A stretch of DNA of 64,000 nucleotides from Streptomyces calvus. GTDB taxonomy: Bacteria > Actinomycetota > Actinomycetes > Streptomycetales > Streptomycetaceae. Under the pieces are notes generated by a model that was not told the origin of the DNA, searched no databases, and was given only the letters and a program-made list of their open reading frames with translations. Below are positions 7,757-16,090 of the stretch, piece after piece. The translations under genes were made by a program, and so were the position numbers. Where the stretch lies: assembly GCF_006782915.1 (NCBI RefSeq), contig NZ_VCNP01000015.1, positions 1 to 64,000 on the forward strand, in the 5' to 3' direction. Each line of letters begins with the position of its first letter. Position 1 is the first letter of the stretch.

Positions 7757-8503
7757 TTGCCTGCCATGCCCAGTTCGCCGAGTTCACCCGCCCCCGGAGG
7801 CCGCGGACGACGCCCCCTCGACCGGCCGCCCATCACACCCGTGGGCATCGTCGACGCGGCGCTCCGGCTCACCGAGACGGACGGTCTCGACGCCTGGTCC
7901 ACCCGGCAGCTGGCGGCCGCGCTGGAGGTCTGGCCGCGCGCCGTCTACCACCACGTCGGCGACCGCGACGCGGTGGCCGACGCCGTGGCCGACCGCGTGG
8001 TGAGCATGATCCCGCTGCCGGCGCAGGACCTCGGCTGGCGGGAATGGTTCAGCTCGCTGCTGCTGGAAGGACGGCCCGTGCTGCGGCGGTACCGGGGCGT
8101 GGCGCGGCGGCTGGTGCGGATCGGGCCGATCATTCCGTCGGCGCTGACGATGATGGACCGGGGCATCCTGGTGCTGCAGCAGGCCGGGTTCGGCGACGGG
8201 GCGACGGCCGCGTACCGGTACCTCACCAACTCCGCGTTCACGCTGGTGATGGTGGAGGACGACCGGGCGGAGAACCTGCCGGAGGCGCGCGTACGGCTGG
8301 CGGGGGCGCTCGCCGCGCACCGGGACGATCCGGAGCGGCCGGGACTGGCGGCCGTCGGGGCGGCCGTGACCAGCCGGGGCACCGATGATCCGGAGGCGAT
8401 CGCGGCGCTGGAGGACGACTTCTACGCGTACACCGTGGAGCGGTCGCTGGACGGTGTGGCGGCGGTCCTCGGACGGGCGGACCGGGGCGGGTTGCCGGGC
8501 TGA
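7757..8503 (+). CDS. TetR-family transcriptional regulator
   Basis: About 248 residues. N-terminal helix-turn-helix: ALRLTETDGLDAWSTRQLAA then WPRAVYHHVGDRDAV (the YxHVxxRDxL recognition pattern). The C-terminal all-alpha ligand domain resembles those of actinobacterial drug-responsive TetR proteins. Start choice is uncertain: TTG 7757 has GAGGAG (7743-7748) at 8 nt spacing, while ATG 7766 lies 17 nt from it. It is divergent from the two-gene ABC exporter with two inverted-repeat operators in between, so it is predicted to repress the exporter and itself until a ligand, possibly the cluster product, binds. Confidence 0.85.
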   Translation: MPAMPSSPSSPAPGGRGRRPLDRPPITPVGIVDAALRLTETDGLDAWSTRQLAAALEVWPRAVYHHVGDRDAVADAVADRVVSMIPLPAQDLGWREWFSSLLLEGRPVLRRYRGVARRLVRIGPIIPSALTMMDRGILVLQQAGFGDGATAAYRYLTNSAFTLVMVEDDRAENLPEARVRLAGALAAHRDDPERPGLAAVGAAVTSRGTDDPEAIAALEDDFYAYTVERSLDGVAAVLGRADRGGLPG

Positions 8504-9025
8504 TCCGCGGGGCCTGCGCCGGGGGGGGCGCGGGTGACGGTGGCGTGGCGCCTGCGGTCGGACGGGGTCCGAGGCGGGCGCGGGTGCGGGTGCCGGTGGG
8601 CGGGTGCCGGTGGGCGGGGGGCGGAATGCCGGTGGGCGGGGGGCGGAATGCCGGGGGGCGGGGGGCGCCTTGGGGCGGTGGGTGGGTCGGGGGCGGGGCG
8701 GGGGTGTCCGTCCTCGGACCGGCGCGGAATGGGGCGTTGGAGGGGTGGGGGCGTTGACGCGCCAGTCGCTGCGGGCGGACACCCCCGCCCCGCCCCCTCC
8801 GCGCCGTACGCCGCAGCCGCTCCGGGGGGGGCTCGCCCCGCACCCCCGCGCCGTACGCCGCAGTCGCTCCGGGGGGCTCGCCTCGCGCCGTACGCCGCAG
8901 TCGCTCCGGTGGGCGCCCGTCCCGCATCATGAGCCGTACGCCGCAGTCGATGTGGTGGGCGCTCGCCCCGTACCCCCGCGCCGTACGCGGCAGTCGCTGC
9001 GGGGGTGCGGGCCCCGTTCGGTGTG
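8504..9025. repeat. Gene-free spacer with G-rich tract and five degenerate direct repeats
   Basis: No credible gene. About 8520-8710 is a run of GGGTGCCGGTGGGCGG-like G-tract repeats (two near-identical GGAATGCCGG-containing units). From 8804 to 9000 a GCCGTACGCCGCAGTCGCT-type element recurs five times (starts near 8804, 8851, 8888, 8934 and 8981), spaced 37-47 bp and separated by variable C/G-rich linkers. It lies between two convergent genes (TetR and the PaaK-type ligase), so it probably serves as transcription-termination or recombination-derived filler. Open frames here are artefacts of base composition. Confidence 0.75.
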
Positions 9026-10333
9026 TCAGTAGTACAGGAGGGCGTTGTCCCAGTCCTCGTCGGGGCCGAAGAGGCCGCGGGGTTTGAGGGCGTCGGGGTT
9101 GGCGGTGAGGACGTGGGTCGGGACGAGTTTGCCCGGAGGGAGTGCCTCCACCCGGCACGGTACGGACAGCGTCCGCCGTACCGCTTCCGTCAGGCGGTGT
9201 TCCACGTCCGTGCCGCGCTCCTCGGGCGCCTCCACCTGGATGTGCAGCCGGTCGCGGGCGGCGCGGGCCCGCCAGAACAGCACGCCGTCCTGCGGGGGCA
9301 GGCCGAACACCAGGTCCTCCACCTGGTGCTGGTCCACCGTGCCGCCGCCCACCGGCCAGGCGAACCCGCCCCGGCCCAGCACCCGCACCACCGGCAGCCG
9401 CCAGCCGCAGGCGCAGTCCGTGTACTCCACCTCCACCTCGTCGTCGAGGTTGTACCGCAGCAGCGGCATGGCCTCGCGGTACAGCGGTGTCACCACCAGC
9501 CGGCCGCGGCCCTCGTCGGAGAGCCGGCCGGTCGCCGGGTCCAGGACCTCGCACAGCACCCGGTCCGCCCACAGGTGCAGCCGGCCCTCCGGGCACTGCC
9601 CGGCCAGCGTGCCCGTCTCGGTGGAGCCGTACTCCTCCACGACCGGCGCGTTCCACAAGGTGCTGATGCGGGCCCGCCGGGCCGGTGACAGCGGCTCGCC
9701 GCCCACGAACAGGGCCCGCAGGGACGGGAAGTCGGTCCTCGGGTCCAGGCCCGCCGCCCGGGCCGCCGCGGCCCACAGCAGCGTCTCCGTCGGGTTGGAC
9801 CAGGTCAGCGTGACGCCCAGACGGTGCAGCAGCCGTACCGTACGGGCCGCGGGCGTGGCCGCCGAGCGGCTGTCCGCGGGCACCACCGTCGCGCCCTTGG
9901 ACCGGGCGGCGGCGTGCGCGAGATGGCCGGTGATCATCAGGGCGTAGGGGGTGCGGACCAGGAAGGTGTCGCTCGGTCCGATGCCGACCCACTTGCGGGC
10001 GTACCGCTCCGCCAGGTCGTCCCAGTCGCTGCGCGTGTAGTACGACGCGGTCGGGCTGCCGGCCGAACCGCTCGACTCGTGGTAGGTCGCCAGTTCCGTA
10101 CGGTTCACAGCCAGCAGACCGAACGGGTAGGCGTCGCGCAGGTCCTGCTTCGTGGTCGGTTCCAGGGACCGCAGGTCGGCCGGGGTCGCCGGGGCCGAGC
10201 GGCCGGTGTGACGGGCCCGGTAGAAGGGTGAGCGGGCCGCGCGGGCCAGCAGCAGCGGCAGCTGCCGCTCCTGGAGCGCGCGCAGTTCCTCGACGCTCTT
10301 CCAGTCGCCGATCTCCGGCCTGGTCACTGTCAT
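9026..10333 (-). CDS. PaaK-type adenylate-forming acyl/aryl-CoA ligase
   Basis: 435-residue member of the phenylacetate-CoA ligase branch of ANL enzymes, expected to adenylate a carboxylic acid and pass it to CoA or a carrier protein. Visible: phosphate-binding loop YHESSGSAGSPT, adenine region VGGEPLS and VEEYGSTETGTLAGQCPEG, hinge region RYNLDDEVEVEYTDCACG, and a C-terminal lid. ATG 10333 has GAGGAGG 8 nt upstream; the longer frame to 10378 lacks a ribosome site. It is divergent from the KASIII-led operon and shares its promoter region with two TGAGT-N7-ACTCA sites, so it is almost certainly co-regulated with it. It may load the second acid (aryl or fatty) that is joined to 3-hydroxyanthranilate. 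Confidence 0.82.
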   Translation of the reverse strand: MTVTRPEIGDWKSVEELRALQERQLPLLLARAARSPFYRARHTGRSAPATPADLRSLEPTTKQDLRDAYPFGLLAVNRTELATYHESSGSAGSPTASYYTRSDWDDLAERYARKWVGIGPSDTFLVRTPYALMITGHLAHAAARSKGATVVPADSRSAATPAARTVRLLHRLGVTLTWSNPTETLLWAAAARAAGLDPRTDFPSLRALFVGGEPLSPARRARISTLWNAPVVEEYGSTETGTLAGQCPEGRLHLWADRVLCEVLDPATGRLSDEGRGRLVVTPLYREAMPLLRYNLDDEVEVEYTDCACGWRLPVVRVLGRGGFAWPVGGGTVDQHQVEDLVFGLPPQDGVLFWRARAARDRLHIQVEAPEERGTDVEHRLTEAVRRTLSVPCRVEALPPGKLVPTHVLTANPDALKPRGLFGPDEDWDNALLYY

Positions 10334-10401
10334 GGCGGATGCCTCCTCGGGACTCGCCCACGCCTGTTCGCCCAGCACAGCAGCCGCGGCCCCGCCACTC
10401 G

Positions 10402-10495
10402 TGAGTGCGCGCTACTCATCCGCTCCCGCCCGGCGTGAGTGGCGGGCCGGGCGGCGGGCCAGGTGCCGGGCGTGAAGCTGAGTGACTGCTACTCA
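10402..10495. promoter_or_regulatory. Tandem TGAGT-N7-ACTCA operators in the ligase/KASIII divergent promoter
   Basis: Two perfect inverted repeats, TGAGT-N7-ACTCA at 10402-10418 and 10479-10495, begin 77 bp apart (about seven helical turns). Extra half sites occur at 10396-10407 (CACTC-GT-GAGTG) and 10436-10440. The region lies between leftward ATG 10333 and rightward GTG 10571. The same palindrome precedes the SARP gene (21-37). This is probably the main activator or repressor target that switches on the aromatic operon. Confidence 0.65.
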
Positions 10496-10570
10496 GGTGG
10501 CCGTCCCCCCACGGGTGTTGTGCTGGCCGCGATCCACCGTGTGCACACAGCCAAGACGAGAGGGGCCGGG

Positions 10571-11650
10571 GTGAAGGTCGAGGACATCCATCTGTCGGGC
10601 GTGGGCTGCTACGTTCCCGAGCTCGTGCCGACCGACCTGGCGGTCAAGGACGGCCGCCTCGACGCCGGGTACCGGGAGGCGTCGGGCATCGAGTCCGTCG
10701 CCGTCGAGGACACCGTACCGGCGCCGGACATGGCGATCCGCGCCGCGCGGACGGCGCTGGCACGGTCGGGGCAGGAACCCGACGACTTCGCGGCGCTGCT
10801 GCACAGCAGCGCCTACCACCAGGGGCCCGACGGCTGGTCGGCCCCGCACTACGTACTGCTGAACACCCTGGACCGGCCGGTGCCAGCCATGGAGATCCGG
10901 CAGGGCTGCCTCGGCATGGTGGCCGCACTGGAGGCCGCCGCCTGCCGGCTGTCGCTGGACCGGTACACCGGCGGCGGGGGCGGAGACAGCGTCCTGCTGA
11001 CGACCGGCGACAACTTCTCCACGCCGATGGTGAACCGCTGGACCTCCTCCAAGCTGTTCCTGTTCGGGGACGCCGGCTCGTCACTGGTCGTGTCGCGCCG
11101 TCCCGGCTTCGCCCGCGTGCTCTCCGTCGGCTCACTGTCCGACCCGCGCATGGAGGCCCTGCACCGGGGCGGCGAGGCGCTGCTGCCGCCGAGCGTCACC
11201 GCGGGCATCCCGCTCGACTTCGACTCCCGGGTGCAGTACTGGCGTCAGCAGTGGGCGTCCGGCGTGAAGCCGCCCATCGGGCACTTCGGCGACCAGGTCG
11301 CGGCGATCGCCGAGCGCACCGCCGCCGAGGCCGGCCTCGCGCTGTCCGACATCCGGCGCTTCTGCCACGTCGGCTTCAACGAGGACCCGCTGCTGACCAT
11401 GTTCCTGGAGCCGCTCGGCGTGAGCCTCGAACAGGGCACCTGGGAGATCTGCCGGCGCATCGGCCACACCGGTGTCAGTGACTTCGTGATCGCCCTGGAA
11501 CGGCTGTGGCTGGACGGCGAAGTGGGCCCCGGCGACCACGTGATGCTCATCGGCGCGGCCACCGGCATGGAGGCCGGGTGCGCCGTCCTGGAGATCACCG
11601 CGGAGCCGACGGCCGAGCAGCGCTCGGTGACGTCGGGAGAGGAGGCGTGA
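10571..11650 (+). CDS. KASIII-like condensing enzyme (benzoxazole-type acyltransferase candidate)
   Basis: 359 residues with the thiolase fold of FabH-type KASIII. The nucleophile is Cys113 in EIRQGCLGMVAALE. The other two active-site positions look altered: the HQAN region reads FCHVGFNED (His266) and the GNTSAAS region reads GHTGVSDF, giving His299 where FabH has Asn. Such KASIII relatives in natural-product clusters often catalyse C-O or C-N acyl transfer instead of decarboxylative condensation. GTG 10571 is preferred (GAGGGG upstream); an upstream in-frame start would place an operator inside the gene. It is the first gene of the operon and its stop overlaps the ligase ATG. A NatS/BomK-like role in joining two acyl units is inferred from the gene set around it. 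Confidence 0.8.
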   Translation: MKVEDIHLSGVGCYVPELVPTDLAVKDGRLDAGYREASGIESVAVEDTVPAPDMAIRAARTALARSGQEPDDFAALLHSSAYHQGPDGWSAPHYVLLNTLDRPVPAMEIRQGCLGMVAALEAAACRLSLDRYTGGGGGDSVLLTTGDNFSTPMVNRWTSSKLFLFGDAGSSLVVSRRPGFARVLSVGSLSDPRMEALHRGGEALLPPSVTAGIPLDFDSRVQYWRQQWASGVKPPIGHFGDQVAAIAERTAAEAGLALSDIRRFCHVGFNEDPLLTMFLEPLGVSLEQGTWEICRRIGHTGVSDFVIALERLWLDGEVGPGDHVMLIGAATGMEAGCAVLEITAEPTAEQRSVTSGEEA

Positions 11651-13326
11651 TGCTGGACCACTGCACCCCCTGGCCGGCCGAGCGGGCCGAGCGCTACCGC
11701 AGGGACGGGTACTGGCGCGGTGAGAGCCTGGTGCGGCTGCTGGCCGACGCCGCCCGCACCCACGGGCCGAAGACCGCGCTGGTCGGCGCCGGCCGCCGGA
11801 TCAGCTACGCCGAACTGGAGCAGGAGGTGCGGCGGCTCGCCGCCGGCTTCCGGGACCACGGCATCGGCGACCGCGACCGCGTCGTCGTCCAGCTGCCCAA
11901 CACCCCGGACTTCGTACGGGTCTGCTTCGCCCTGTTCACCATCGGCGCCCGGCCCGTGTTCTCGCTGCCCGCCCACCGGGACGTGGAGATCCGCCACCTG
12001 TGCGAGCTGTCCGGCGCGGTCGGCTACGTCAGCCCGGGCCTGCTGCGGGGCTTCGACCACGCGGCGCTCGCCCGGCGCATCCGCAGCGAAGTCCCCACGC
12101 TGAAGCACCTGTTCGTGTGCGGCGACGACCCGTCCGCATCGGACGGCGACCCCGTGGTGCCGCTGTCCGAGGTGGACGGCGACCCGGACGCGGCCCCGTT
12201 CCCCGTGCTGGACCCCTCCGACGTGGCGTTCTTCCTGCTGTCCGGCGGGACCACCGCGCTGCCCAAGCTCATTCCGCGGACCCACGACGACTACACGTAC
12301 CAGGTGCGGGCCGCCGGCTCCGCCGCCTCGCTGACCGAGCGGGACGTGTACCTCGCGACGCTGCCGGTGGCGTTCAACTTCACCTGGGGCTGCCCCGGCA
12401 TCGTGGGCACGCTGCGGGCCGGCGGCACCGTGGTGTTCGCCGAGGACCCGACGCCCGAGACCTGCTTCCCGCTGATCGAGCGCGAACGGGTGACCCTCAC
12501 CTCGGTCGTGCCGAGCGTCGTGCAGCTGTGGCTGGAGGGCGCGGAGTGGCTCACCGACGACCTGTCGAGCCTGCGCACCCTGCAGATCGGCAGCGCCAAG
12601 CTGCACCGCACCGTCGCCGAGCAGATCGAGCCGGCGTTCGGCTGCCGCCTCCAGCAGGTGTTCGGGATGGCGGAGGGCCTGTGCACCTTCACCCGGGACG
12701 GCGACCCGGCCGAGACGGTCCTCACCACCCAGGGCCGGCCGATCTCGCCCGCGGACGAGATCCGCATCGTCGGCGAGGACGGCGCCGAGGTGCCCGCCGG
12801 TGAGGTCGGCGAACTCCTCGCCCGCGGCCCGTACACGCTCCAGGGCTACTACCGCGCGCCCGAGCACAACGCCCGCGCGTTCACCGAGGACGGCTTCTAC
12901 CGCAGCGGCGACCTGGCCCGGCTGACCGACGACGGCAACCTCGTCATCGAGGGCCGGATCAAGGACGTCATCATCCGCGGCGGCGACAAGGTGTCCGCCG
13001 CCGAGGTCGAGGGGCACCTCCAGGCGCTGGACGGCGTGGCACGCGCGGCGGTCGTCGCCGTGCCCGACGACTTCCTGGGCGAGCGCACCTGCGCCTGCCT
13101 GGTCAGGGCCGACGGTGCCGAGGAGATGCTGCTGCCGGAGCTGAAGCGGGCCATGCAGGCCCGCGGACTCGCCGAGTACAAGCTGCCCGACCGGCTCGTG
13201 TACCTCGACGAGCTGCCCCTCACCGGTCTCGGCAAGACGGACAAGAAGGCGCTGGCCGCCTTGGTCCGCGGCGAACGGCCGCCGGAGACGGGGGCGTTCG
13301 TGCCCTCCCGCGACCGCACGGCCTGA
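11650..13326 (+). CDS. EntE/DhbE-type aryl-AMP ligase
   Basis: 558-residue ANL adenylation enzyme. Motifs in order: SGGTTALPKLIPRTH (P-loop), LPVAFNFTWGCPG (aryl-pocket region seen in DHB-type ligases), VFGMAEGLCTFT, YRSGDLARL, GRIKDVIIRGGDKVSAAEVE, and catalytic Lys529 in GLGKTDKKAL. It should activate an aryl acid as AMP ester and load it on the aryl carrier protein encoded immediately downstream. Given the downstream pathway, 3-hydroxyanthranilate is the most likely substrate. ATG 11650 overlaps the KASIII stop as TGATG with GGAGG just upstream. Compares with NatL2-type ligases of benzoxazole clusters (inference from memory). Confidence 0.88.
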   Translation: MLDHCTPWPAERAERYRRDGYWRGESLVRLLADAARTHGPKTALVGAGRRISYAELEQEVRRLAAGFRDHGIGDRDRVVVQLPNTPDFVRVCFALFTIGARPVFSLPAHRDVEIRHLCELSGAVGYVSPGLLRGFDHAALARRIRSEVPTLKHLFVCGDDPSASDGDPVVPLSEVDGDPDAAPFPVLDPSDVAFFLLSGGTTALPKLIPRTHDDYTYQVRAAGSAASLTERDVYLATLPVAFNFTWGCPGIVGTLRAGGTVVFAEDPTPETCFPLIERERVTLTSVVPSVVQLWLEGAEWLTDDLSSLRTLQIGSAKLHRTVAEQIEPAFGCRLQQVFGMAEGLCTFTRDGDPAETVLTTQGRPISPADEIRIVGEDGAEVPAGEVGELLARGPYTLQGYYRAPEHNARAFTEDGFYRSGDLARLTDDGNLVIEGRIKDVIIRGGDKVSAAEVEGHLQALDGVARAAVVAVPDDFLGERTCACLVRADGAEEMLLPELKRAMQARGLAEYKLPDRLVYLDELPLTGLGKTDKKALAALVRGERPPETGAFVPSRDRTA

Positions 13327-13374
13327 GTCCCGCCGCCCTGTCACTCCACGACCGAAGGAAGGCCCGCACCGCCC

Positions 13375-13656
13375 ATGGACACCAGTACACCGACCGGGGA
13401 CCAGGAGTTGCGCGCGCAGGTGCGTGACGCCGTCGCACAGCTCCTGGGCACCGCGCCGGAAGACATCCCGGACGACGCCAACCTGATCCTGCTGGGGCTC
13501 GGCTCGCTCGAAGTCATGCGGCTGAGCAGCCGCTGGCGGCGGGGCGGCTTCCCCGTCGACTTCGACTCCCTGCTCTCCGACCCGACCGTCGCCGGCTTCA
13601 GCCGTGCCCTCGCCGACGCCCGCACCCGGGCGGCCGCACCGGGAGGTGCCGCGTGA
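13375..13656 (+). CDS. Aryl carrier protein
   Basis: 93 residues, resembling the isolated ArCP domain of EntB: DDANLILLGLGSLEVMRLSSRWRR is spread over residues 33-56, with Ser44 in GLGSLEVM as the phosphopantetheine site, then FDSLLSDPTVAGF. The usual GxDS motif is GLGS, a change of the residue before Ser from Asp to Gly. Expected to be modified by the Sfp-type PPTase at 44521-45354 and to hold the aryl thioester made by the preceding ligase. Its TGA overlaps the GTG of the amidohydrolase (GTGA at 13653-13656). Confidence 0.85.
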   Translation: MDTSTPTGDQELRAQVRDAVAQLLGTAPEDIPDDANLILLGLGSLEVMRLSSRWRRGGFPVDFDSLLSDPTVAGFSRALADARTRAAAPGGAA

Positions 13657-15167
13657 CCGGACCGCTGCTGGTGCGCGGCGCGCACCTGTGCACCGCCGAC
13701 GACGAGGAACGGATCCTGCCCGAGGGGTCGCTGCTGGCCGTCGACGGCCGCATCACGGCCGTCGGGACGGTCGCCGAGGTGGACGCCGCCGTCGCCGCGC
13801 TGCCGCCCGAGCGGCGGGCCGCGCTGCGTACCCTGGACGCCCGCCGGATGCTCGTGCTGCCCGGATTCGTCAACGCGCACTGGCACGAACTGTTCGCCAC
13901 CCGGCTGCCGTTCAACGGGGCGCTGCGGCCCGCGAGCGACCGCGGCGACCAGGCCGGCTTCCTCGGCAACGGCGGCGACATGCACCGCATCTCCGCCGTC
14001 TTCGACTCCTTCCACGACCTGATCGCCGGCCTCACCCCCGACGAGGGCGAGGCCATCGCCCGGTACTCGATGTGGACCCAGCTGCGGGCGGGCGTGACCA
14101 CGCTCGGTGACGTCGGCTCGGTCAACCGCCCGGAGGCGCTGGCCGCCGCCGCGGTGTGGCTGGGCATGCGCTGCTCGGTCAGCACCTGGGCCACGGACTC
14201 CGTGTGCCGTCCCGGCGAGGACCGGTTCACCCGCACCCGGGACACCGACGCCGTGCTGTCCGAGATCGAGGCGCTGGTCAAGACCTGCGCGGACGACGAC
14301 ACCGGACTGCTGCGGGCCCGCCCCACCGCCGTCTACGGCACCAACATGACCGACGAACTCGGGCGCGGGCTGGCCGGGATCGTGCAGCGCCACGACACCG
14401 GCTTCGCCTCGCACATCGGCGCCCAGCGCCACGAGGGCGACTTCGTGCGCAGCTACTACGGTGCCACGCCGGTCCGCCGGTTCGCGGAACTCGGCCTGCT
14501 GGACGAGCGGTTGATGTCGGTCCACACCGGGTTCGCCGACGACGCGGAACGGCGGATGCTGCTGGAGGCCGGCGTGCACCTGAGCCACTCCCCCGCCAAG
14601 TACGGCTCCGCGGGCGAGTCGGCGATGACGGAGACCCGGCTGATCCCCGAGCTGCGCCGGGCCGGCCTGGACGTGTCGCTGTCCACCGACGGGCAGCCGC
14701 TGGTCTTCCCCGGGATGCCCGAGCAGATGCGGGCCGCCTGGCAGACCCACAACGAGATGTACGCCGACCCGCTGCTGGTGCGGCCCACCGACGCGCTGGC
14801 CATGGGCACCCGGATCGCCGCCCGCGGACTGCGCTGGGACGAGGAGATCGGCAGCCTGGCCGTCGGCCGGCAGGCGGACCTGGTGATGGTGCCGCTGGAC
14901 GACTGGCGGTTCGTGCACACGCCCCGCCCGCTGGAGGCGTTCCTCGCGGTGGGCGGCTCCCGCGACGTCGACACGGTGGTCGTCGGCGGGCGGGTGCTGG
15001 TGGAGGCGGGCCGGGCCACCGGCTTCGACGAGGCCGGGCTGCTGGCCGACTACGAGGCGGCGCTGCGCTCGTACTCGCAGCGCTGCCTGAAGGTTCCCGC
15101 GGAGAGCGTCGACGAGGTGTTCGCGCGCACCGCGCGGCGCCGGGCCGGTGAGGAGGCAAGCCGATGA
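13653..15167 (+). CDS. Amidohydrolase-superfamily enzyme, candidate benzoxazole cyclase
   Basis: 504 residues, TIM-barrel metal-dependent amidohydrolase of the cytosine/chlorohydrolase (TrzN/AtzB-like) branch. Metal-binding landmarks: PGFVNAHWHELF (HxH at the end of strand 1), FASHIGAQRHEGD, SVHTGFADD and STDGQPLVFP, with a C-terminal beta-sandwich (VGRQADLVMVPLDDW). In the nataxazole pathway a homologous amidohydrolase (NatAM) acts as a cyclising dehydratase that closes the oxazole ring. The position directly after ligase and carrier protein supports the same job here. GTG start has GGAGG 6 nt upstream; the 3' end overlaps the next gene by ATGA. A plain hydrolase role cannot be excluded from sequence. 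Confidence 0.83.
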   Translation: MTGPLLVRGAHLCTADDEERILPEGSLLAVDGRITAVGTVAEVDAAVAALPPERRAALRTLDARRMLVLPGFVNAHWHELFATRLPFNGALRPASDRGDQAGFLGNGGDMHRISAVFDSFHDLIAGLTPDEGEAIARYSMWTQLRAGVTTLGDVGSVNRPEALAAAAVWLGMRCSVSTWATDSVCRPGEDRFTRTRDTDAVLSEIEALVKTCADDDTGLLRARPTAVYGTNMTDELGRGLAGIVQRHDTGFASHIGAQRHEGDFVRSYYGATPVRRFAELGLLDERLMSVHTGFADDAERRMLLEAGVHLSHSPAKYGSAGESAMTETRLIPELRRAGLDVSLSTDGQPLVFPGMPEQMRAAWQTHNEMYADPLLVRPTDALAMGTRIAARGLRWDEEIGSLAVGRQADLVMVPLDDWRFVHTPRPLEAFLAVGGSRDVDTVVVGGRVLVEAGRATGFDEAGLLADYEAALRSYSQRCLKVPAESVDEVFARTARRRAGEEASR

Positions 15168-16000
15168 CGGTGACGGTGCACGGGCCGCTCGAGGACGGCC
15201 TGGGACTGGAGGGCCGGATCGCCGTGGTGACCGGCGCCGCCGGAGGCATCGGCGCGGAGATCGTCGCCGAGCTGGTCCGCCACCGGGCGGCCGTGGCCAT
15301 GGTCGACCGGGACGGTCCGGCCCTGGAGGAGGTCGCCGCGCGGCTGTGCAAGGAGGCGGCCGTCGAGCCCGGGACCCCGGAGCCGCGGCTGCTGGTCGTG
15401 CCGGCGGACGTGTCGGACGGCCGGGAGGTGGCGGATGCGGTGGAACGGGTCGAGCGGGACCTGGGCCCCATCACGCATCTGGTCAACGCCGCCGGGATCC
15501 TGCGTCCCGGCCCGGTGGCCGGGCTGTCCGAGCGGGACTGGGACGACACCATGGCGGTGAACGCCACCGGCGTCTACCTGATGAGCCGTGCCGTGGCCGC
15601 CCGGATGGCGCCGCGCGGCTTCGGGGCCGTCGTCACCGTCACCTCCAACGCCGCCCGGACCGCGCGTACCGGCATGGCCGCCTACGCGGCGTCCAAGGCG
15701 GCGGCGCAGGCCTTCACCAAGTGCCTGGGGCTGGAGCTCGCCGGCACCGGCATCCGCTGCAACGTGGTCGCACCGGGCTCCACCGACACTCCGATGCTGA
15801 CCTCCCTGTGGGAGGGCGCGGACGCGAGCCGCCCGTCGATCGAGGGCGCGCCGGAGGCGTTCCGGGTCGGCATCCCGACCGGCCGGCTGGCCCGTCCCGA
15901 GGACGTCGCCCAGGCGGTGGTGTTCCTGCTCTCCGAGCGGGCCGGCCACATCACCCTGCAGGACCTCACGGTCGACGGCGGCGCGACGCTCGGCGTGTGA
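15164..16000 (+). CDS. DhbA/EntA-type short-chain dehydrogenase (DHHA to 3-hydroxyanthranilate)
   Basis: 278-residue SDR. TGAAGGIG (NAD-binding Gly motif), NAAGILRPG, Ser161, Tyr174 and Lys178 (YAASK) catalytic residues, and VAPGSTDTPML. Sequence features match 2,3-dihydro-2,3-dihydroxybenzoate dehydrogenases. With the PhzD- and PhzE-like genes next door, the likely reaction is NAD-dependent aromatisation of trans-2,3-dihydro-3-hydroxyanthranilate to 3-hydroxyanthranilate. The ATG overlaps the amidohydrolase stop (ATGA), showing translational coupling. Confidence 0.87.
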   Translation: MTVTVHGPLEDGLGLEGRIAVVTGAAGGIGAEIVAELVRHRAAVAMVDRDGPALEEVAARLCKEAAVEPGTPEPRLLVVPADVSDGREVADAVERVERDLGPITHLVNAAGILRPGPVAGLSERDWDDTMAVNATGVYLMSRAVAARMAPRGFGAVVTVTSNAARTARTGMAAYAASKAAAQAFTKCLGLELAGTGIRCNVVAPGSTDTPMLTSLWEGADASRPSIEGAPEAFRVGIPTGRLARPEDVAQAVVFLLSERAGHITLQDLTVDGGATLGV

Positions 16001-16017
16001 CCCGGCCGCCGTGGTCC

Positions 16018-16054
16018 GGGCCGCGTCCGCCGGTGGTGCCGGCGGGCGCGGCCC
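16018..16054. terminator. Strong intra-operon hairpin before the isochorismatase gene
   Basis: GGGCCGCGTCCGCCGG (16018-16033) pairs with 16039-16054 over 16 bp with one G-T wobble and a five-base loop. No T-run follows. It lies in the only gap of note (90 bp) inside the aromatic operon. It could be a partial terminator or an mRNA-processing or stabilising element that tunes the downstream precursor genes. Confidence 0.6.
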
Positions 16055-16090
16055 AGCTCCCACACGCTCGAAGACCAAGAAGGGCACACC

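Noticed and set aside
8804-9000. CRISPR array
   Set aside because: Linkers are related C/G-rich text of variable length, the repeats are degenerate, and no cas genes are present.
8534-9032. Small open frames in the 8.5-9.0 kb spacer
   Set aside because: Gly/Arg/Pro repeats from G-tract and direct-repeat DNA, no ribosome site, antisense or out of frame to each other.
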